From contig JAZOML010000063.1 in assembly GCA_045653945.1 (NCBI GenBank), forward strand, positions 1-36,157: a DNA stretch of 36,157 nucleotides, in the 5' to 3' direction. The translations under genes were made by a program, and so were the position numbers. Of the stretch, positions 15,581 to 24,422 are shown piece after piece (positions within the stretch are counted from its first letter, which is position 1; each line of letters begins with the position of its first letter). The notes beneath the pieces were generated by a model that saw nothing but the letters and a program-made list of their open reading frames with translations, was not told where the DNA came from and did no database searches. Source of the stretch: SIG673 sp045653945 (GTDB lineage: Bacteria; Bacillota; Clostridia; Oscillospirales; CAG-272).

Positions 15581-17332
15581 ATGAAAAAGAAATTATTTGC
15601 GTTTATTTTAGTTTTTGGATTAATTTTTATATTTGGTGTATTTTCGGTAAACGCACTTGAGGCAAACAGAGATGCGTTTAACTCCTATTTTGTAGAGGGT
15701 GGGGACGTTACTAATCTTGATGAGCTTGTAAAGGCTTTTTCGGATGCAAACGGAACCCCTCACGTAATGGTGGAAGATTCCGGTAGGGTAGTGCTCAAAG
15801 GTAACATAATCGTTAAAAAACCTATCATAATAAAAGAGGGCTTTTACCGTATATCGGGTGCGGAGTGTACGATATTCCGAGGCTCGCCGTTTAATGACCT
15901 TATCGTTCTTGATGGAGCTGTTGCTAAAAGCGATTATCCTTATCTTATACTCGAAGGTGCGCTTACGATAGATGGAATGAATGATAAATATGAGTCTGAT
16001 AGCGGACTGATTCATATTCTTGGAAAGGCAGACTTTGAGGCGGAAAATGTAAAGTTTGTAAACTCGACATCCAACAGTAAGTCAGGAGGCGCAATTTGTA
16101 TTAGAAGCTACGAAACCGAGGATGAGGAGCAAATGCCTCTTGGTGCTAACGTAACCTTAAAAAAATGTACGTTTGAAAATTGCTTTGCACCTAATGGCGG
16201 TGCAATTGCAACCGAAACGCAGGGCAACAAAACTGACGGGTATTATTTAATTGAAAATTGCAATTTCAATAAGAACGCAAGTTATCTCGACACACCGTCG
16301 GGAAGGGGAGGCGCAATATACTCAACCTCAGGCTATATTGCTCTTAAAAACTGTACCTTTACCGAGAATAAATCCGAAATGGGTGGTGCTGTTTTCATAT
16401 ACGGTGATACTGAAATTTCTGGAGGAAAATTTGAACGCAATTCGGCGGAGTCCGATGGTGGCGCTCTTTACATTGATGGCAGAAACTTGGTGTCGGGCTG
16501 TATTATCCAAAATAACGAAGCAAAAGGAAACGGTGGTGCGATATACGCCCGAAATGAGCTTAAGAGCAAAGAAACCTTCATAATGGATAACGTATCCAAG
16601 GCAAACGGTGGCGGTATTTATATTACGGGTACACTTGAATTCATAAACGGAAATATTATGAATAACGAGGCTGCCGATATTGGCGGCGGAGTATACGTTG
16701 CTGGAAGCAATTCCTTGCTTGAAATGTCAGATGGAGAAATAGCTGGCAATAAGTCGGAGTACTGTGGAAGTGTTTACTGTGAGGGTAACCTTCTTCTTTC
16801 AGGCGCGATTGGAAATGGAAGGAGCGAATTTCCGCAAATATTCATAGGCGGTACTGTTGAGCTTAAGAAAACCGCGCTTATAATTAACGATATTCTTGCT
16901 ATGCAGGTAGTTGATCTTGATTCCAAAGAGGAATATTACCCCTTTGTCCGTATAGCGAGCGGATTTGCGCAAACCGAACCGCTTAAGCTTGCCTATGTTA
17001 CTGTTGATGAGGACGGTGGCTTCGAAAACGCAACCGTTGGTGGAGCTTGTGCGGTTGTATCCGATGAAAAAACTCTAGAGTATTTAATAGATATAGTAGA
17101 ATTTGAGAGTAGAGGACTTCTTTCCTATGTGCTCGTAGAGGGTGGTGAAACCGCCACACGCATTCTGTATTTACCGATATGGACTTGGGTTTTGATTTTA
17201 ATTGTAATAGCTGCTATTCTTGTGTTCATATTCCGAAAAAAGATAGTATCTCTATACAAGATTATAAAGAAAAAATGTAAAAAATCAAAATCTAAAAATA
17301 ATCAAAATAATCGTAATAAACGTAAAAAGTAA
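15581..17332 (+). CDS. Cell-surface beta-helix protein with C-terminal anchor
   Basis: A 583-residue secreted protein of unknown function. A signal peptide covers 1-26 (three lysines, long Phe/Ile/Leu core). From about 120 to 430 it is built of right-handed beta-helix repeats of the GGA(I/L/V)(Y/F) type, with GGA or GGG motifs spaced roughly 20-35 residues apart and N(N/K)(E/S) turns, as in polymorphic outer membrane proteins and adhesins. A hydrophobic span at about 532-551 is followed by a 32-residue tail of Lys, Asn and Ser, predicted cytoplasmic. AAAGG lies eight bases before the ATG. It forms a single-gene unit ended by a terminator at 17338-17391. Role: adhesion or glycan contact is possible but unproven. 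Confidence 0.85.
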   Translation: MKKKLFAFILVFGLIFIFGVFSVNALEANRDAFNSYFVEGGDVTNLDELVKAFSDANGTPHVMVEDSGRVVLKGNIIVKKPIIIKEGFYRISGAECTIFRGSPFNDLIVLDGAVAKSDYPYLILEGALTIDGMNDKYESDSGLIHILGKADFEAENVKFVNSTSNSKSGGAICIRSYETEDEEQMPLGANVTLKKCTFENCFAPNGGAIATETQGNKTDGYYLIENCNFNKNASYLDTPSGRGGAIYSTSGYIALKNCTFTENKSEMGGAVFIYGDTEISGGKFERNSAESDGGALYIDGRNLVSGCIIQNNEAKGNGGAIYARNELKSKETFIMDNVSKANGGGIYITGTLEFINGNIMNNEAADIGGGVYVAGSNSLLEMSDGEIAGNKSEYCGSVYCEGNLLLSGAIGNGRSEFPQIFIGGTVELKKTALIINDILAMQVVDLDSKEEYYPFVRIASGFAQTEPLKLAYVTVDEDGGFENATVGGACAVVSDEKTLEYLIDIVEFESRGLLSYVLVEGGETATRILYLPIWTWVLILIVIAAILVFIFRKKIVSLYKIIKKKCKKSKSKNNQNNRNKRKK

Positions 17333-17337
17333 TAAAT

Positions 17338-17391
17338 AAACCGTTTGTAGCCTTGCTTCCCGAGATTGTGGGAATAAGACACAAACGGTTT
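17338..17391 (+). terminator. Terminator after the beta-helix gene
   Basis: AAACCGTTTGT and ACAAACGGTTT form an 11-bp stem; the 32-base loop contains a nested TTCCC/GGGAA hairpin. TTAATTTT follows. Confidence 0.75.
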
Positions 17392-17461
17392 TAATTTTGC
17401 AGTAATAAAAATATAGTTTTTTTCATAGTTATTTACTAAAAAACGGGGGAGTAAATTAACT

Positions 17462-20152
17462 TTGAATAAAACACTGAACGGACTAAGCGAAAAAGAGGTA
17501 CTTGCTTCAAGAAATAGCTATGGTTCAAATGTTCTTGAAAGCCAAGTTAAAACATCTTTTTTTAAAAAATTAATTAAAAATTTTGGAGATCCGATAATTA
17601 AAATACTTATCGGTGCATTTTTTATTACCCTTTTGTTTTCGGGGAAGGGAAGTGGTTTTGAAGCGCTTGGGATAGCCGTTTCAATACTTATTTCGACGCT
17701 TGTGTCTACACTGAGCGAATACGGAAGCGAAAAGGCGTTCCGTAAAATGCAAGACGAGGCGAAGAAGCAAAGCTGTACCGTTATTCGTTCCGGCATAGCG
17801 ACAACCGTTTCAGTTGATGAGTTGGTTGTCGGTGATTTTGTTGAGGTAAAGGCGGGAGATAAAGTCGGAGCAGACGGTATACTTATAAGCGGAGAAATTT
17901 CCTGTGATATGTCTGCGCTGAACGGAGAGAGCGTTGAACAAAGAAAAAACAGTACGTCGGAAAATGCCTTACTTGGCACTCCGACTGATGCACACAGTCT
18001 TTTTCGAGGCGCACTTATAACGGCGGGACGCGGAGTTATGCTTATAAAAGCGGTTGGAAAGGACACCTTTTATGGGAAAATTGCAGGTGAAATACAGGCT
18101 GAAAACGGGGAAAGCCCACTTCGTGAACGCCTAACAAGGCTTGCGGGTACAATAAGTAAATTCGGATATTTTTGTGCAGTTTGCGTTGCACTAGCTCACC
18201 TTATAAGTACCTTTTTGCTTGACGGTAGCTTTGTTTTTAATGCACGTAACGTATCGTTAGAACTGCTTCACGCCCTGACTCTTGCAGTATCCGTTGTAGT
18301 TGTTGCCGTTCCTGAAGGATTACCGATGATGATAACCGTTGTGCTTTCATCAAATATGATACGTATGCAAAAGCAGGGAATACGTGTGCGACGTCCTGTT
18401 GGAATTGAAACGGCAGGAAATACGCAGATACTTTTTACCGATAAAACGGGGACACTTACTTACGGAAATCCAAGAGTTGTTTCATATCTTTCGGGTGAGC
18501 TTATCCGTTCAAAAAGAAGTATTGACGTGGGCAAGGAACTTCGTTTTCTTATTGGTGTATGCGCCGTCTACGGCGGTGAAAGCAAAATAGACGTGGCTAA
18601 AAAAAGTGCGATATCCGGTAACGTAACCGATAGAGCCTTGCTTGATGAATATCTTTCTTGTTCTGAAATACCGCGTGAATGTAATCAAATAACATATCTG
18701 CCGTTTGACAGTCGCTTAAAGCTTTCGGGGGCGCAGGTGGATATATCCGAAAAAAAGGAAATGAGAAACCTTTTCGGCAGTAAAATAACATTGATAAAGG
18801 GCGCTCCCGAAATACTGATAAAACACTGTTTTGAAGCCTACGGGTGCGGTGGGAAACGTATAAAGCTTGACAAAAACGCCTTGTTTGAGGAGCTTAACAA
18901 GTTTTCCGCAAAGGGAATGCGCGCAGTGGCAATAGCTACATCGTCAGTAGGCAGTGAGAGTCTTAAATATGCGGCAAAGCAAATGGCTTCGGGGAATTCA
19001 CCGTCTACAGATGGAATAATTAAGGACGGTTGCCTTGTTTGTATAATTTTAATACGCGATGAGGTGCGCAGAGAAGCTCCACGTGCAATTAAAAATTTAA
19101 AAATGGCAGGTGTACAGCCGATTATGATTACGGGCGATTCTCTTGCCACTGCAAAGGCGATAGCAAGGGAATCAGGGATTTTAACAAGTGAAACGGATGC
19201 TCTTGCAATTGAAAGCGATAATTTGAAAAGTATGACCGACAGCGAAATAGCCAATGTATTACCGAGGCTTTGCGTGGTTGCGAGAGCCTTGCCGGACGAT
19301 AAAAGCCGACTTGTACGCATAGCAAAGGGATGCGGATACGTTACTGCTATGACGGGCGATGGACTAAACGACGCACCTGCACTTAAAACCGCAGACGTAG
19401 GCTTCGCTATGGGTGGTGGTACCGACGTCGCAAAAGAGGCGGGGGACATAATTATTAATAATAATGATATTTCTTCGATTGAAAGAGCGGTGCTTTACGG
19501 AAGAACGATTTTTCGTTCTATACGGAAATTTATAGTTTTTCAGCTTATAATGAATTTAAGTGCAGTTGGCATAAGTATTATCGGCTCATTTATCGGCTTT
19601 GAAAATCCCGTAACCGTTTCGCAAATGCTGTGGATAAATCTGATAATGGACACACTTGCAGCAATAGCCTTTGCCGGCGAAGCGCCGCTTCCTTGCTATA
19701 TGAAAGAGCCGCCGAGCAAACGAAATGAGCACGTATTAAACGGCGATATGCTGACGAGAATTTTTGTAATGGGAATTTATACGGTAATGCTTTGCCTGTA
19801 TTTTTATAACAGTCCGAAAATGCTGAATTTATTTGGCGGACGCTTTACACCTGCTTTCTATTCCGGATTTTTTGCGCTGTTTGTTTTTTGCGGAATTTTC
19901 GGCGCAGTAAATGCACGAAGTGGACGTGTAAACGTTTTTTCGGGACTTTTGCAAAACCCTGTATTCACAGTGGTAATGAGTACTGTTTTCGGGGCTCAGG
20001 TGGTTATGATTTACAAGGGTGGCGAGCTATTCAGATGCGCGCCACTAACCGTAGAGCAAATTAAAACTACGGTGATTTTGGCGTTGACGGTTATCCCATT
20101 CGGCATATTAATCGAATTAATAATGAAGATAACCCTGCCTCAAAAAAAGTAA
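17462..20152 (+). CDS. P2-type cation-transporting ATPase, calcium-pump-like
   Basis: An 896-residue P-type ATPase, most like plasma-membrane calcium pumps. Order: N-terminal cation-ATPase domain, actuator domain (LNGES at 153-157), TM4 PEGLP (284-288), phosphorylation site DKTGTLT with Asp327, KGAPE (446-450) for nucleotide, MITGDS (555-560), MTGDGLNDAP (630-639) and a TM6 NLIMDT (726-731) carrying Asn and Asp that form calcium site II in such pumps. The actuator motif has Asn in place of the usual Thr of TGES. The gene starts with TTG: GGGGGAG lies ten bases upstream and no ATG gives a full N-terminus. Probable job: calcium export. Manganese or other cations are possible. Confidence 0.92.
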   Translation: MNKTLNGLSEKEVLASRNSYGSNVLESQVKTSFFKKLIKNFGDPIIKILIGAFFITLLFSGKGSGFEALGIAVSILISTLVSTLSEYGSEKAFRKMQDEAKKQSCTVIRSGIATTVSVDELVVGDFVEVKAGDKVGADGILISGEISCDMSALNGESVEQRKNSTSENALLGTPTDAHSLFRGALITAGRGVMLIKAVGKDTFYGKIAGEIQAENGESPLRERLTRLAGTISKFGYFCAVCVALAHLISTFLLDGSFVFNARNVSLELLHALTLAVSVVVVAVPEGLPMMITVVLSSNMIRMQKQGIRVRRPVGIETAGNTQILFTDKTGTLTYGNPRVVSYLSGELIRSKRSIDVGKELRFLIGVCAVYGGESKIDVAKKSAISGNVTDRALLDEYLSCSEIPRECNQITYLPFDSRLKLSGAQVDISEKKEMRNLFGSKITLIKGAPEILIKHCFEAYGCGGKRIKLDKNALFEELNKFSAKGMRAVAIATSSVGSESLKYAAKQMASGNSPSTDGIIKDGCLVCIILIRDEVRREAPRAIKNLKMAGVQPIMITGDSLATAKAIARESGILTSETDALAIESDNLKSMTDSEIANVLPRLCVVARALPDDKSRLVRIAKGCGYVTAMTGDGLNDAPALKTADVGFAMGGGTDVAKEAGDIIINNNDISSIERAVLYGRTIFRSIRKFIVFQLIMNLSAVGISIIGSFIGFENPVTVSQMLWINLIMDTLAAIAFAGEAPLPCYMKEPPSKRNEHVLNGDMLTRIFVMGIYTVMLCLYFYNSPKMLNLFGGRFTPAFYSGFFALFVFCGIFGAVNARSGRVNVFSGLLQNPVFTVVMSTVFGAQVVMIYKGGELFRCAPLTVEQIKTTVILALTVIPFGILIELIMKITLPQKK

Positions 20153-20158
20153 AAAGAA

Positions 20159-20193
20159 AAATGGCTGTTGCGTTTGCAACAGCCATTTGTTTT
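20159..20193. terminator. Bidirectional terminator between the ATPase and rpmE
   Basis: AAATGGCTGTTGC, loop GTTT, GCAACAGCCATTT: a perfect 13-bp stem. On the minus strand it is followed by TTCTTTTT and ends rpmE; on the plus strand TGTTTT follows and ends the ATPase gene. Confidence 0.9.
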
Positions 20194-20202
20194 CCGTAGA
20201 AA

Positions 20203-20412
20203 TTACTTGTTAGCAGCTTCAAGACGGCGTCTGAACTTGTCAACACGTCCGCCGGCGTCAACAAACTTCTGCTTACCCGTAAAGAACGGGTGGCACTTAG
20301 AACAGATGTCTAAACGGATATCGCCGCCCTTGGTGGAGCGGGTTACGAAGGTCTCACCGCAAGCGCAGATAACCTTGGTCTCAACATAATCGGGATGGAT
20401 TGCTTCTTTCAT
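20203..20412 (-). CDS. rpmE: Ribosomal protein bL31, zinc form
   Basis: A 69-residue large-subunit protein L31 of the cysteine-containing (C+) type: CACG (16-19) and CSKC (37-40) form the zinc site, and HPFFTGKQKFVDAGGRVDKFRRR is the usual C-terminal part (residues 41-63, cited as a landmark). The ATG has only a weak upstream site (TTGGTAAA), while a strong AAAGGAGG lies 75 bases further up in the leader with no matching ORF; together with the roughly 105-base leader this suggests translational control. Single-gene unit with its own promoter. Confidence 0.96.
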   Translation of the reverse strand: MKEAIHPDYVETKVICACGETFVTRSTKGGDIRLDICSKCHPFFTGKQKFVDAGGRVDKFRRRLEAANK

Positions 20413-20422
20413 TTTACCAATA

Positions 20423-20495
20423 GTACATAGCGTCTAAAAATGATTCACAGGATTTTGCCTGTTTAACTGTTTTTAGTGAATGTACGTCCTCCTTT
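20423..20495 (-). promoter_or_regulatory. Candidate structured leader of rpmE
   Basis: Within the long rpmE leader GTACAT (20423-20428) can pair with ATGTAC (20480-20485), the neighbouring TCAC and GTGA extend the helix after an internal loop, and ACAGG/CCTGT (20447-20451, 20458-20462) forms an inner hairpin. An AAAGGAGG at 20488-20495 abuts the outer stem. An L31 leader class is described in Firmicutes; membership here is only suggested. Confidence 0.38.
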
Positions 20496-20524
20496 CGTCA
20501 GAGAGTCTTTTTTCAATCCTCATC

Positions 20525-20553
20525 ATTATAGCACATACAAAACGAAAATGCAA
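20525..20553 (-). promoter_or_regulatory. Promoter of rpmE
   Basis: TTGCAT (20548-20553), 17 bases, TATAAT (20525-20530) preceded by TGC, an extended -10. The start site would be near 20518, leaving a leader of about 105 bases. Confidence 0.8.
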
Positions 20554-20666
20554 TACCTTTTTAAAAAATTAACAAATTATTTTTTTGCCGTAATCGTTCT
20601 GTATTGCATAAAGAGAAAGATAATATCAAAAAATGCCTTTTCGGGGTTGTTTTTGGGTAAATTTGC

Positions 20667-20695
20667 TTGACAAATATAATATATTATGTTATACT
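20667..20695 (+). promoter_or_regulatory. Promoter of the paaK-iorA-iorB-ACT operon
   Basis: TTGACA (20667-20672) and TATACT (20690-20695) with 17-base spacing. A hairpin CTCGGA-TACCC-TCCGAG (20715-20731) lies in the leader before the ribosome binding site and may be a regulatory or stabilising element. Confidence 0.8.
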
Positions 20696-20760
20696 TTATA
20701 AGTAAAAATATCGGCTCGGATACCCTCCGAGTCCCTTACCACAGAGGAGATAAATGCTTT

Positions 20761-22086
20761 ATGAAAGCGCCAAAAACCCACAACATATACAATCCCGAAA
20801 GAGAGTGTATGTCAAGAGAAGAGCTACGTGAACTGCAAAATGAACGTTTAAGACAAACGGTTAAGCTTGAATACGAAAACGTACCGCTATACCGCCAAAG
20901 AATGGACGAAAAGAGAATAAAGCCGGAGGATATCAAAACCATTGATGACCTGCGCTACCTCCCGTTTACAAATAAAACCGACCTTAGAGATGAATTCCCA
21001 TTTGGACTCTTGGCTTCACCAAAAAGCGAAATCGTTAGAATTCAGGGCTCGTCCGGAACGACGGGTAAGCCTATTGTTTCGGGATATACCCAAAACGATG
21101 TTGACGTATGGACTGAAATGGTTGCGCGTTCATTGACCGCCGCAGGCGCAACTAAGGATGATATAATTCAAATTGCTTACGGATACGGACTCTTTACGGG
21201 CGGACTCGGTGCTCATCAGGGCGCGTCGGCAATCGGCGCTATGACCGTTCCGATGTCAAGCGGAAATACTCCAAGACAAATAATGATGATGCAGGAGCTT
21301 GGCGCAACAATGCTTTGCTGCACTCCCTCTTATGCAACGTATCTTGGCGAAACAATTAAAGATATGGGTATCGATCCCAAAAAGGACTTGAAGCTTAAAG
21401 CAGGTGTTTTCGGAGCGGAGCCTTGGACTGAGGAAATGAGAACAAGACTTGAGGAGCTTCTTGATATTGATGCTTGCGATATTTACGGTCTTACCGAAAT
21501 TGCAGGGCCTGGTGTTGCGTTTGAGTGTCTTGAAAAATGCGGTATGCATGTAAACGAGGACCACGTTATTCCCGAAATCATCGACCCTGTAACGGAAGAG
21601 CCGCTTCCTTACGGCGAAGCGGGTGAGCTTGTATTTACCACAATTACCAAAACGGGTATGCCGATGCTCCGCTACCGCACCCACGATATTTGCACACTTA
21701 ATGCGGAAAAATGTAAATGTGGAAGAACGACGGTTAGAATGGGAAGAATTACGGGAAGAACCGACGATATGCTTATTATACGCGGTGTAAATATGTTCCC
21801 GAGCCAAATTGAGTCGGTTCTCGTATCCGTTAAGGGTGTTTCAATGTTCTATCAGCTTTTGGTTGACAGAGTTAACTCAACCGATACTCTTGAGGTTCAG
21901 GTTGAGCTTGAAGAGGGCTATTCCACCGATACCGTTGCTGAACTTGAAAAAATCCGTTACGAAATAGTTGAAAAAATAAAGAGCGTAGTAGGTATTTCGG
22001 CAAAGGTTACGCTTGTAAGTCCCAAAACTCTCCCGAGGTCTGAGGGTAAGGCAAAGCGTGTTATTGATAATAGAAAGCTACATTAA
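20761..22086 (+). CDS. paaK: Phenylacetate-CoA ligase family enzyme
   Basis: A 441-residue adenylate-forming ligase of the PaaK type, which joins phenylacetate or a related aryl acetate to CoA with ATP. Visible: the P-loop QGSSGTTGKP (about 95-104), IYGLTEIAGPG (241-251), YRTHDI and GRTDDMLIIRGVNMFPSQIE (332-351) with the hinge to the C-terminal domain. A CKCGR motif precedes the hinge, as in many PaaK proteins. The start at 20761 is chosen because GAGGAG lies upstream; the longer frame begins inside the promoter. It is followed after 14 bases by iorA, so it likely makes or uses the aryl-acetyl-CoA handled by that oxidoreductase. Exact aryl substrate is unknown. Confidence 0.92.
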   Translation: MKAPKTHNIYNPERECMSREELRELQNERLRQTVKLEYENVPLYRQRMDEKRIKPEDIKTIDDLRYLPFTNKTDLRDEFPFGLLASPKSEIVRIQGSSGTTGKPIVSGYTQNDVDVWTEMVARSLTAAGATKDDIIQIAYGYGLFTGGLGAHQGASAIGAMTVPMSSGNTPRQIMMMQELGATMLCCTPSYATYLGETIKDMGIDPKKDLKLKAGVFGAEPWTEEMRTRLEELLDIDACDIYGLTEIAGPGVAFECLEKCGMHVNEDHVIPEIIDPVTEEPLPYGEAGELVFTTITKTGMPMLRYRTHDICTLNAEKCKCGRTTVRMGRITGRTDDMLIIRGVNMFPSQIESVLVSVKGVSMFYQLLVDRVNSTDTLEVQVELEEGYSTDTVAELEKIRYEIVEKIKSVVGISAKVTLVSPKTLPRSEGKAKRVIDNRKLH

Positions 22087-22100
22087 GGCAGGGTTACATA

Positions 22101-23831
22101 ATGAAAAAATTACTTATTGGCAACGAAGCGGTTGCAAGAGGACTTTATGAGGGTGGAATTAACGTCGTTTCCAGTTATCCTGGAACACCGTCCACCGAAA
22201 TAACGGAATTCCTTTCAAAATATGACGATATTTATTCCGAGTGGGCACCTAATGAAAAGGTTGCTATGGAGGTTGCCTTTGGTGCATCTCTTGGAGGTGC
22301 ACGCTCGGCTTGTGCTATGAAGCACGTCGGACTCAATGTGGCGGCTGACCCGCTTTTCACCCTTTCTTATACGGGTGTAACAGGCGGTATGGTAATTTGT
22401 GTTGCGGATGACCCTGCTATGCACTCATCTCAAAACGAGCAGGACTCAAGGCACTATGCTATTGCGGCTAAAGTACCTATGCTTGAACCCTCTGATTCCG
22501 CTGAAAGCTATGAATTTGCAAAGGATGCCTTTGAGCTTTCCGAAAAATTTGACACCCCTGTTATCTTACGTATGTGTACGAGAATTTCTCACTCTCAAAG
22601 CATTGTTGAAATCGGAGAGCGTAATGCAGTACCCGTAAAGGCTTACGAAAAGAATATTCCTAAATTCGTTATGATGCCGGGTAACGCTAAAAAACGCCAC
22701 CCCGTAGTCGAGGAAAGAACCAAGGCTATCGCCGAATTTGCTGAAAATTGCAAATACAACAGAGTTGAAATGGGTGGCACCGAAATCGGTATTATTACTG
22801 CAGGCGATTGCTATCAGTATGTAAAAGAGGCACTTGGCGACAGCGTAAGCGTTCTTAAACTCGGTATCGTAAATCCGCTCCCCACAAACCTCATTAAGGA
22901 CTTTGCCGCAAAGGTAAAGCGCCTTATCGTTGTTGAAGAGCTTGACGGAATTATCGAAACCCACGTTAAAAATCTCGGTATCAAGGTGGAGGGAAAATCT
23001 CTCTTTACGCCTATTGGAGAATACAGTCAAGAGGTTGTTAGAAACGTTATCCTTGGTAAAAAAAGTGCTACCGTAACCTGTGAAGCAGACGTTCCGGGAC
23101 GTCCCCCTATGATGTGTTCAGGCTGTCCGCACAGAGGACTTTTCTATGCGCTCGTTAAAAACAAGGTTACCGTGCTTGGTGATATCGGATGTTACACTCT
23201 CGGTGCAGTTGCTCCGCTTTCGGCTCTTGATTCTACACTTTGTATGGGTGCATCCGTTTCGGGACTTCACGGCTTTAATCTTGCAACTGAGGGAAGTGGC
23301 AAAACTGCTTGTGTTATAGGTGATTCAACCTTTATGCACTCGGGCGTAACGGGACTTATCAACGTTGCGTATAACGGAACAAATTCTACTGTAATTATTC
23401 TTGATAACTCTATTACGGGTATGACGGGACACCAACAAAATCCCACTACGGGCTTTAATATCAAAGGCGATCCTGCCGCTAAGGTTGACCTTGAAGCACT
23501 TTGCCGTGCAGTCGGAATTAACCGCGTAAGAGTTGTTGATCCATACAATATCGCTGAGTGCGATGCAGCTATCAAAGAGGAAACGTCGGTTAACGAGCCG
23601 TCTGTAATTATTTCCAGACGCCCCTGTGTGCTCCTTAAGTCGGTAAAGCCGAAATCACCCGTTTGGGTTGATCCGAACAAGTGCAAGAGCTGTAAAAAGT
23701 GTATGACACTCGGTTGTCCGTCTATTTCATTTAAGAATAAAAAAGCAGTTATTGACCATACGCTTTGTGTTGGCTGCGACGTATGTAAGCAGCTTTGCGC
23801 GTTTGGTGCGATAGAAAGCGAGGTACGCTAA
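22101..23831 (+). CDS. iorA: Indolepyruvate:ferredoxin oxidoreductase, alpha subunit
   Basis: A 576-residue subunit that, with IorB, converts aryl pyruvates to aryl-acetyl-CoA, CO2 and reduced ferredoxin, reversibly. Visible: N-terminal pyrimidine-binding part with SYPGTPSTE (25-33), the CSGCPHRGLFYAL region (339-351), GDIGCYTLG (360-368), and the thiamine diphosphate site GDST (407-410) with a downstream NSITG. Two [4Fe-4S] clusters sit at the C-terminus: C528, C531, C534, C539 and C556, C559, C562, C566. Length is typical. The ribosome binding site is weak (AGGG), suggesting coupling to paaK. It is separated from iorB by a single base. Confidence 0.95.
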   Translation: MKKLLIGNEAVARGLYEGGINVVSSYPGTPSTEITEFLSKYDDIYSEWAPNEKVAMEVAFGASLGGARSACAMKHVGLNVAADPLFTLSYTGVTGGMVICVADDPAMHSSQNEQDSRHYAIAAKVPMLEPSDSAESYEFAKDAFELSEKFDTPVILRMCTRISHSQSIVEIGERNAVPVKAYEKNIPKFVMMPGNAKKRHPVVEERTKAIAEFAENCKYNRVEMGGTEIGIITAGDCYQYVKEALGDSVSVLKLGIVNPLPTNLIKDFAAKVKRLIVVEELDGIIETHVKNLGIKVEGKSLFTPIGEYSQEVVRNVILGKKSATVTCEADVPGRPPMMCSGCPHRGLFYALVKNKVTVLGDIGCYTLGAVAPLSALDSTLCMGASVSGLHGFNLATEGSGKTACVIGDSTFMHSGVTGLINVAYNGTNSTVIILDNSITGMTGHQQNPTTGFNIKGDPAAKVDLEALCRAVGINRVRVVDPYNIAECDAAIKEETSVNEPSVIISRRPCVLLKSVKPKSPVWVDPNKCKSCKKCMTLGCPSISFKNKKAVIDHTLCVGCDVCKQLCAFGAIESEVR

Positions 23832-23832
23832 G

Positions 23833-24408
23833 ATGAAAACAACTTCACTTATGATAGTCGGCGTTGGCGGTCAGGGTACACTGCTCGCATCGAAGCTCCT
23901 TGGTAAGCTCCTTATGAACGAGGGATACGACGTTAAGGTCTCTGAGGTACACGGTATGAGCCAAAGAGGAGGTTCGGTTGTAACCTACGTTAAATACGGC
24001 GATAAGGTTTATTCCCCTGTTATTACCGAGGGTGAGGCAGATTATATAATTTCGTTTGAAAAGCTTGAGGCGGCAAGATATATTTCTTGCCTTAAAAAGG
24101 ACGGTAAAATTATCGTTAATACACAAGAAATAGATCCTATGCCTGTAATTATCGGCAATGCGCAGTACCCAACTGACGTTCTTGAAACGGTAAAGGCGGC
24201 TGGTGTAACCGTTGATAGCCTTGATGCGCTTACTCTTGCCGAGCAGGCAGGTACTACTAAGTCGGTAAATATCGTTTTGATGGGTAGACTTGCAAAGTAT
24301 CTTGATATTTCAAGAGAAAAATGGGAAGAGGCGATTGTTCAGACTGTTCCCGAAAAATTCAGAGAGCTTAATCTCAAGGCGTTTGCGCTTGGATATGAAT
24401 TTGTGTAA
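23833..24408 (+). CDS. iorB: Indolepyruvate:ferredoxin oxidoreductase, beta subunit
   Basis: A 191-residue gamma-type domain subunit of the 2-oxoacid:ferredoxin oxidoreductase superfamily. The Rossmann-like start VGVGGQGTLLASKLL (9-23) and EVHGMSQRGGSV (38-49) are the family marks. It forms the complex with IorA and helps bind CoA. The start codon follows the iorA stop after one base, with GAGG inside the iorA end, so the two are translationally coupled and made in equal amounts. Confidence 0.95.
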   Translation: MKTTSLMIVGVGGQGTLLASKLLGKLLMNEGYDVKVSEVHGMSQRGGSVVTYVKYGDKVYSPVITEGEADYIISFEKLEAARYISCLKKDGKIIVNTQEIDPMPVIIGNAQYPTDVLETVKAAGVTVDSLDALTLAEQAGTTKSVNIVLMGRLAKYLDISREKWEEAIVQTVPEKFRELNLKAFALGYEFV

Positions 24409-24422
24409 AGGAGATAAACGTT

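Noticed and set aside
20755..20832. Short frame starting six bases before the paaK start, close behind the same ribosome binding site
   Set aside because: It is only 25 codons in another frame and overlaps the conserved paaK start; a leader peptide is possible but not supported.
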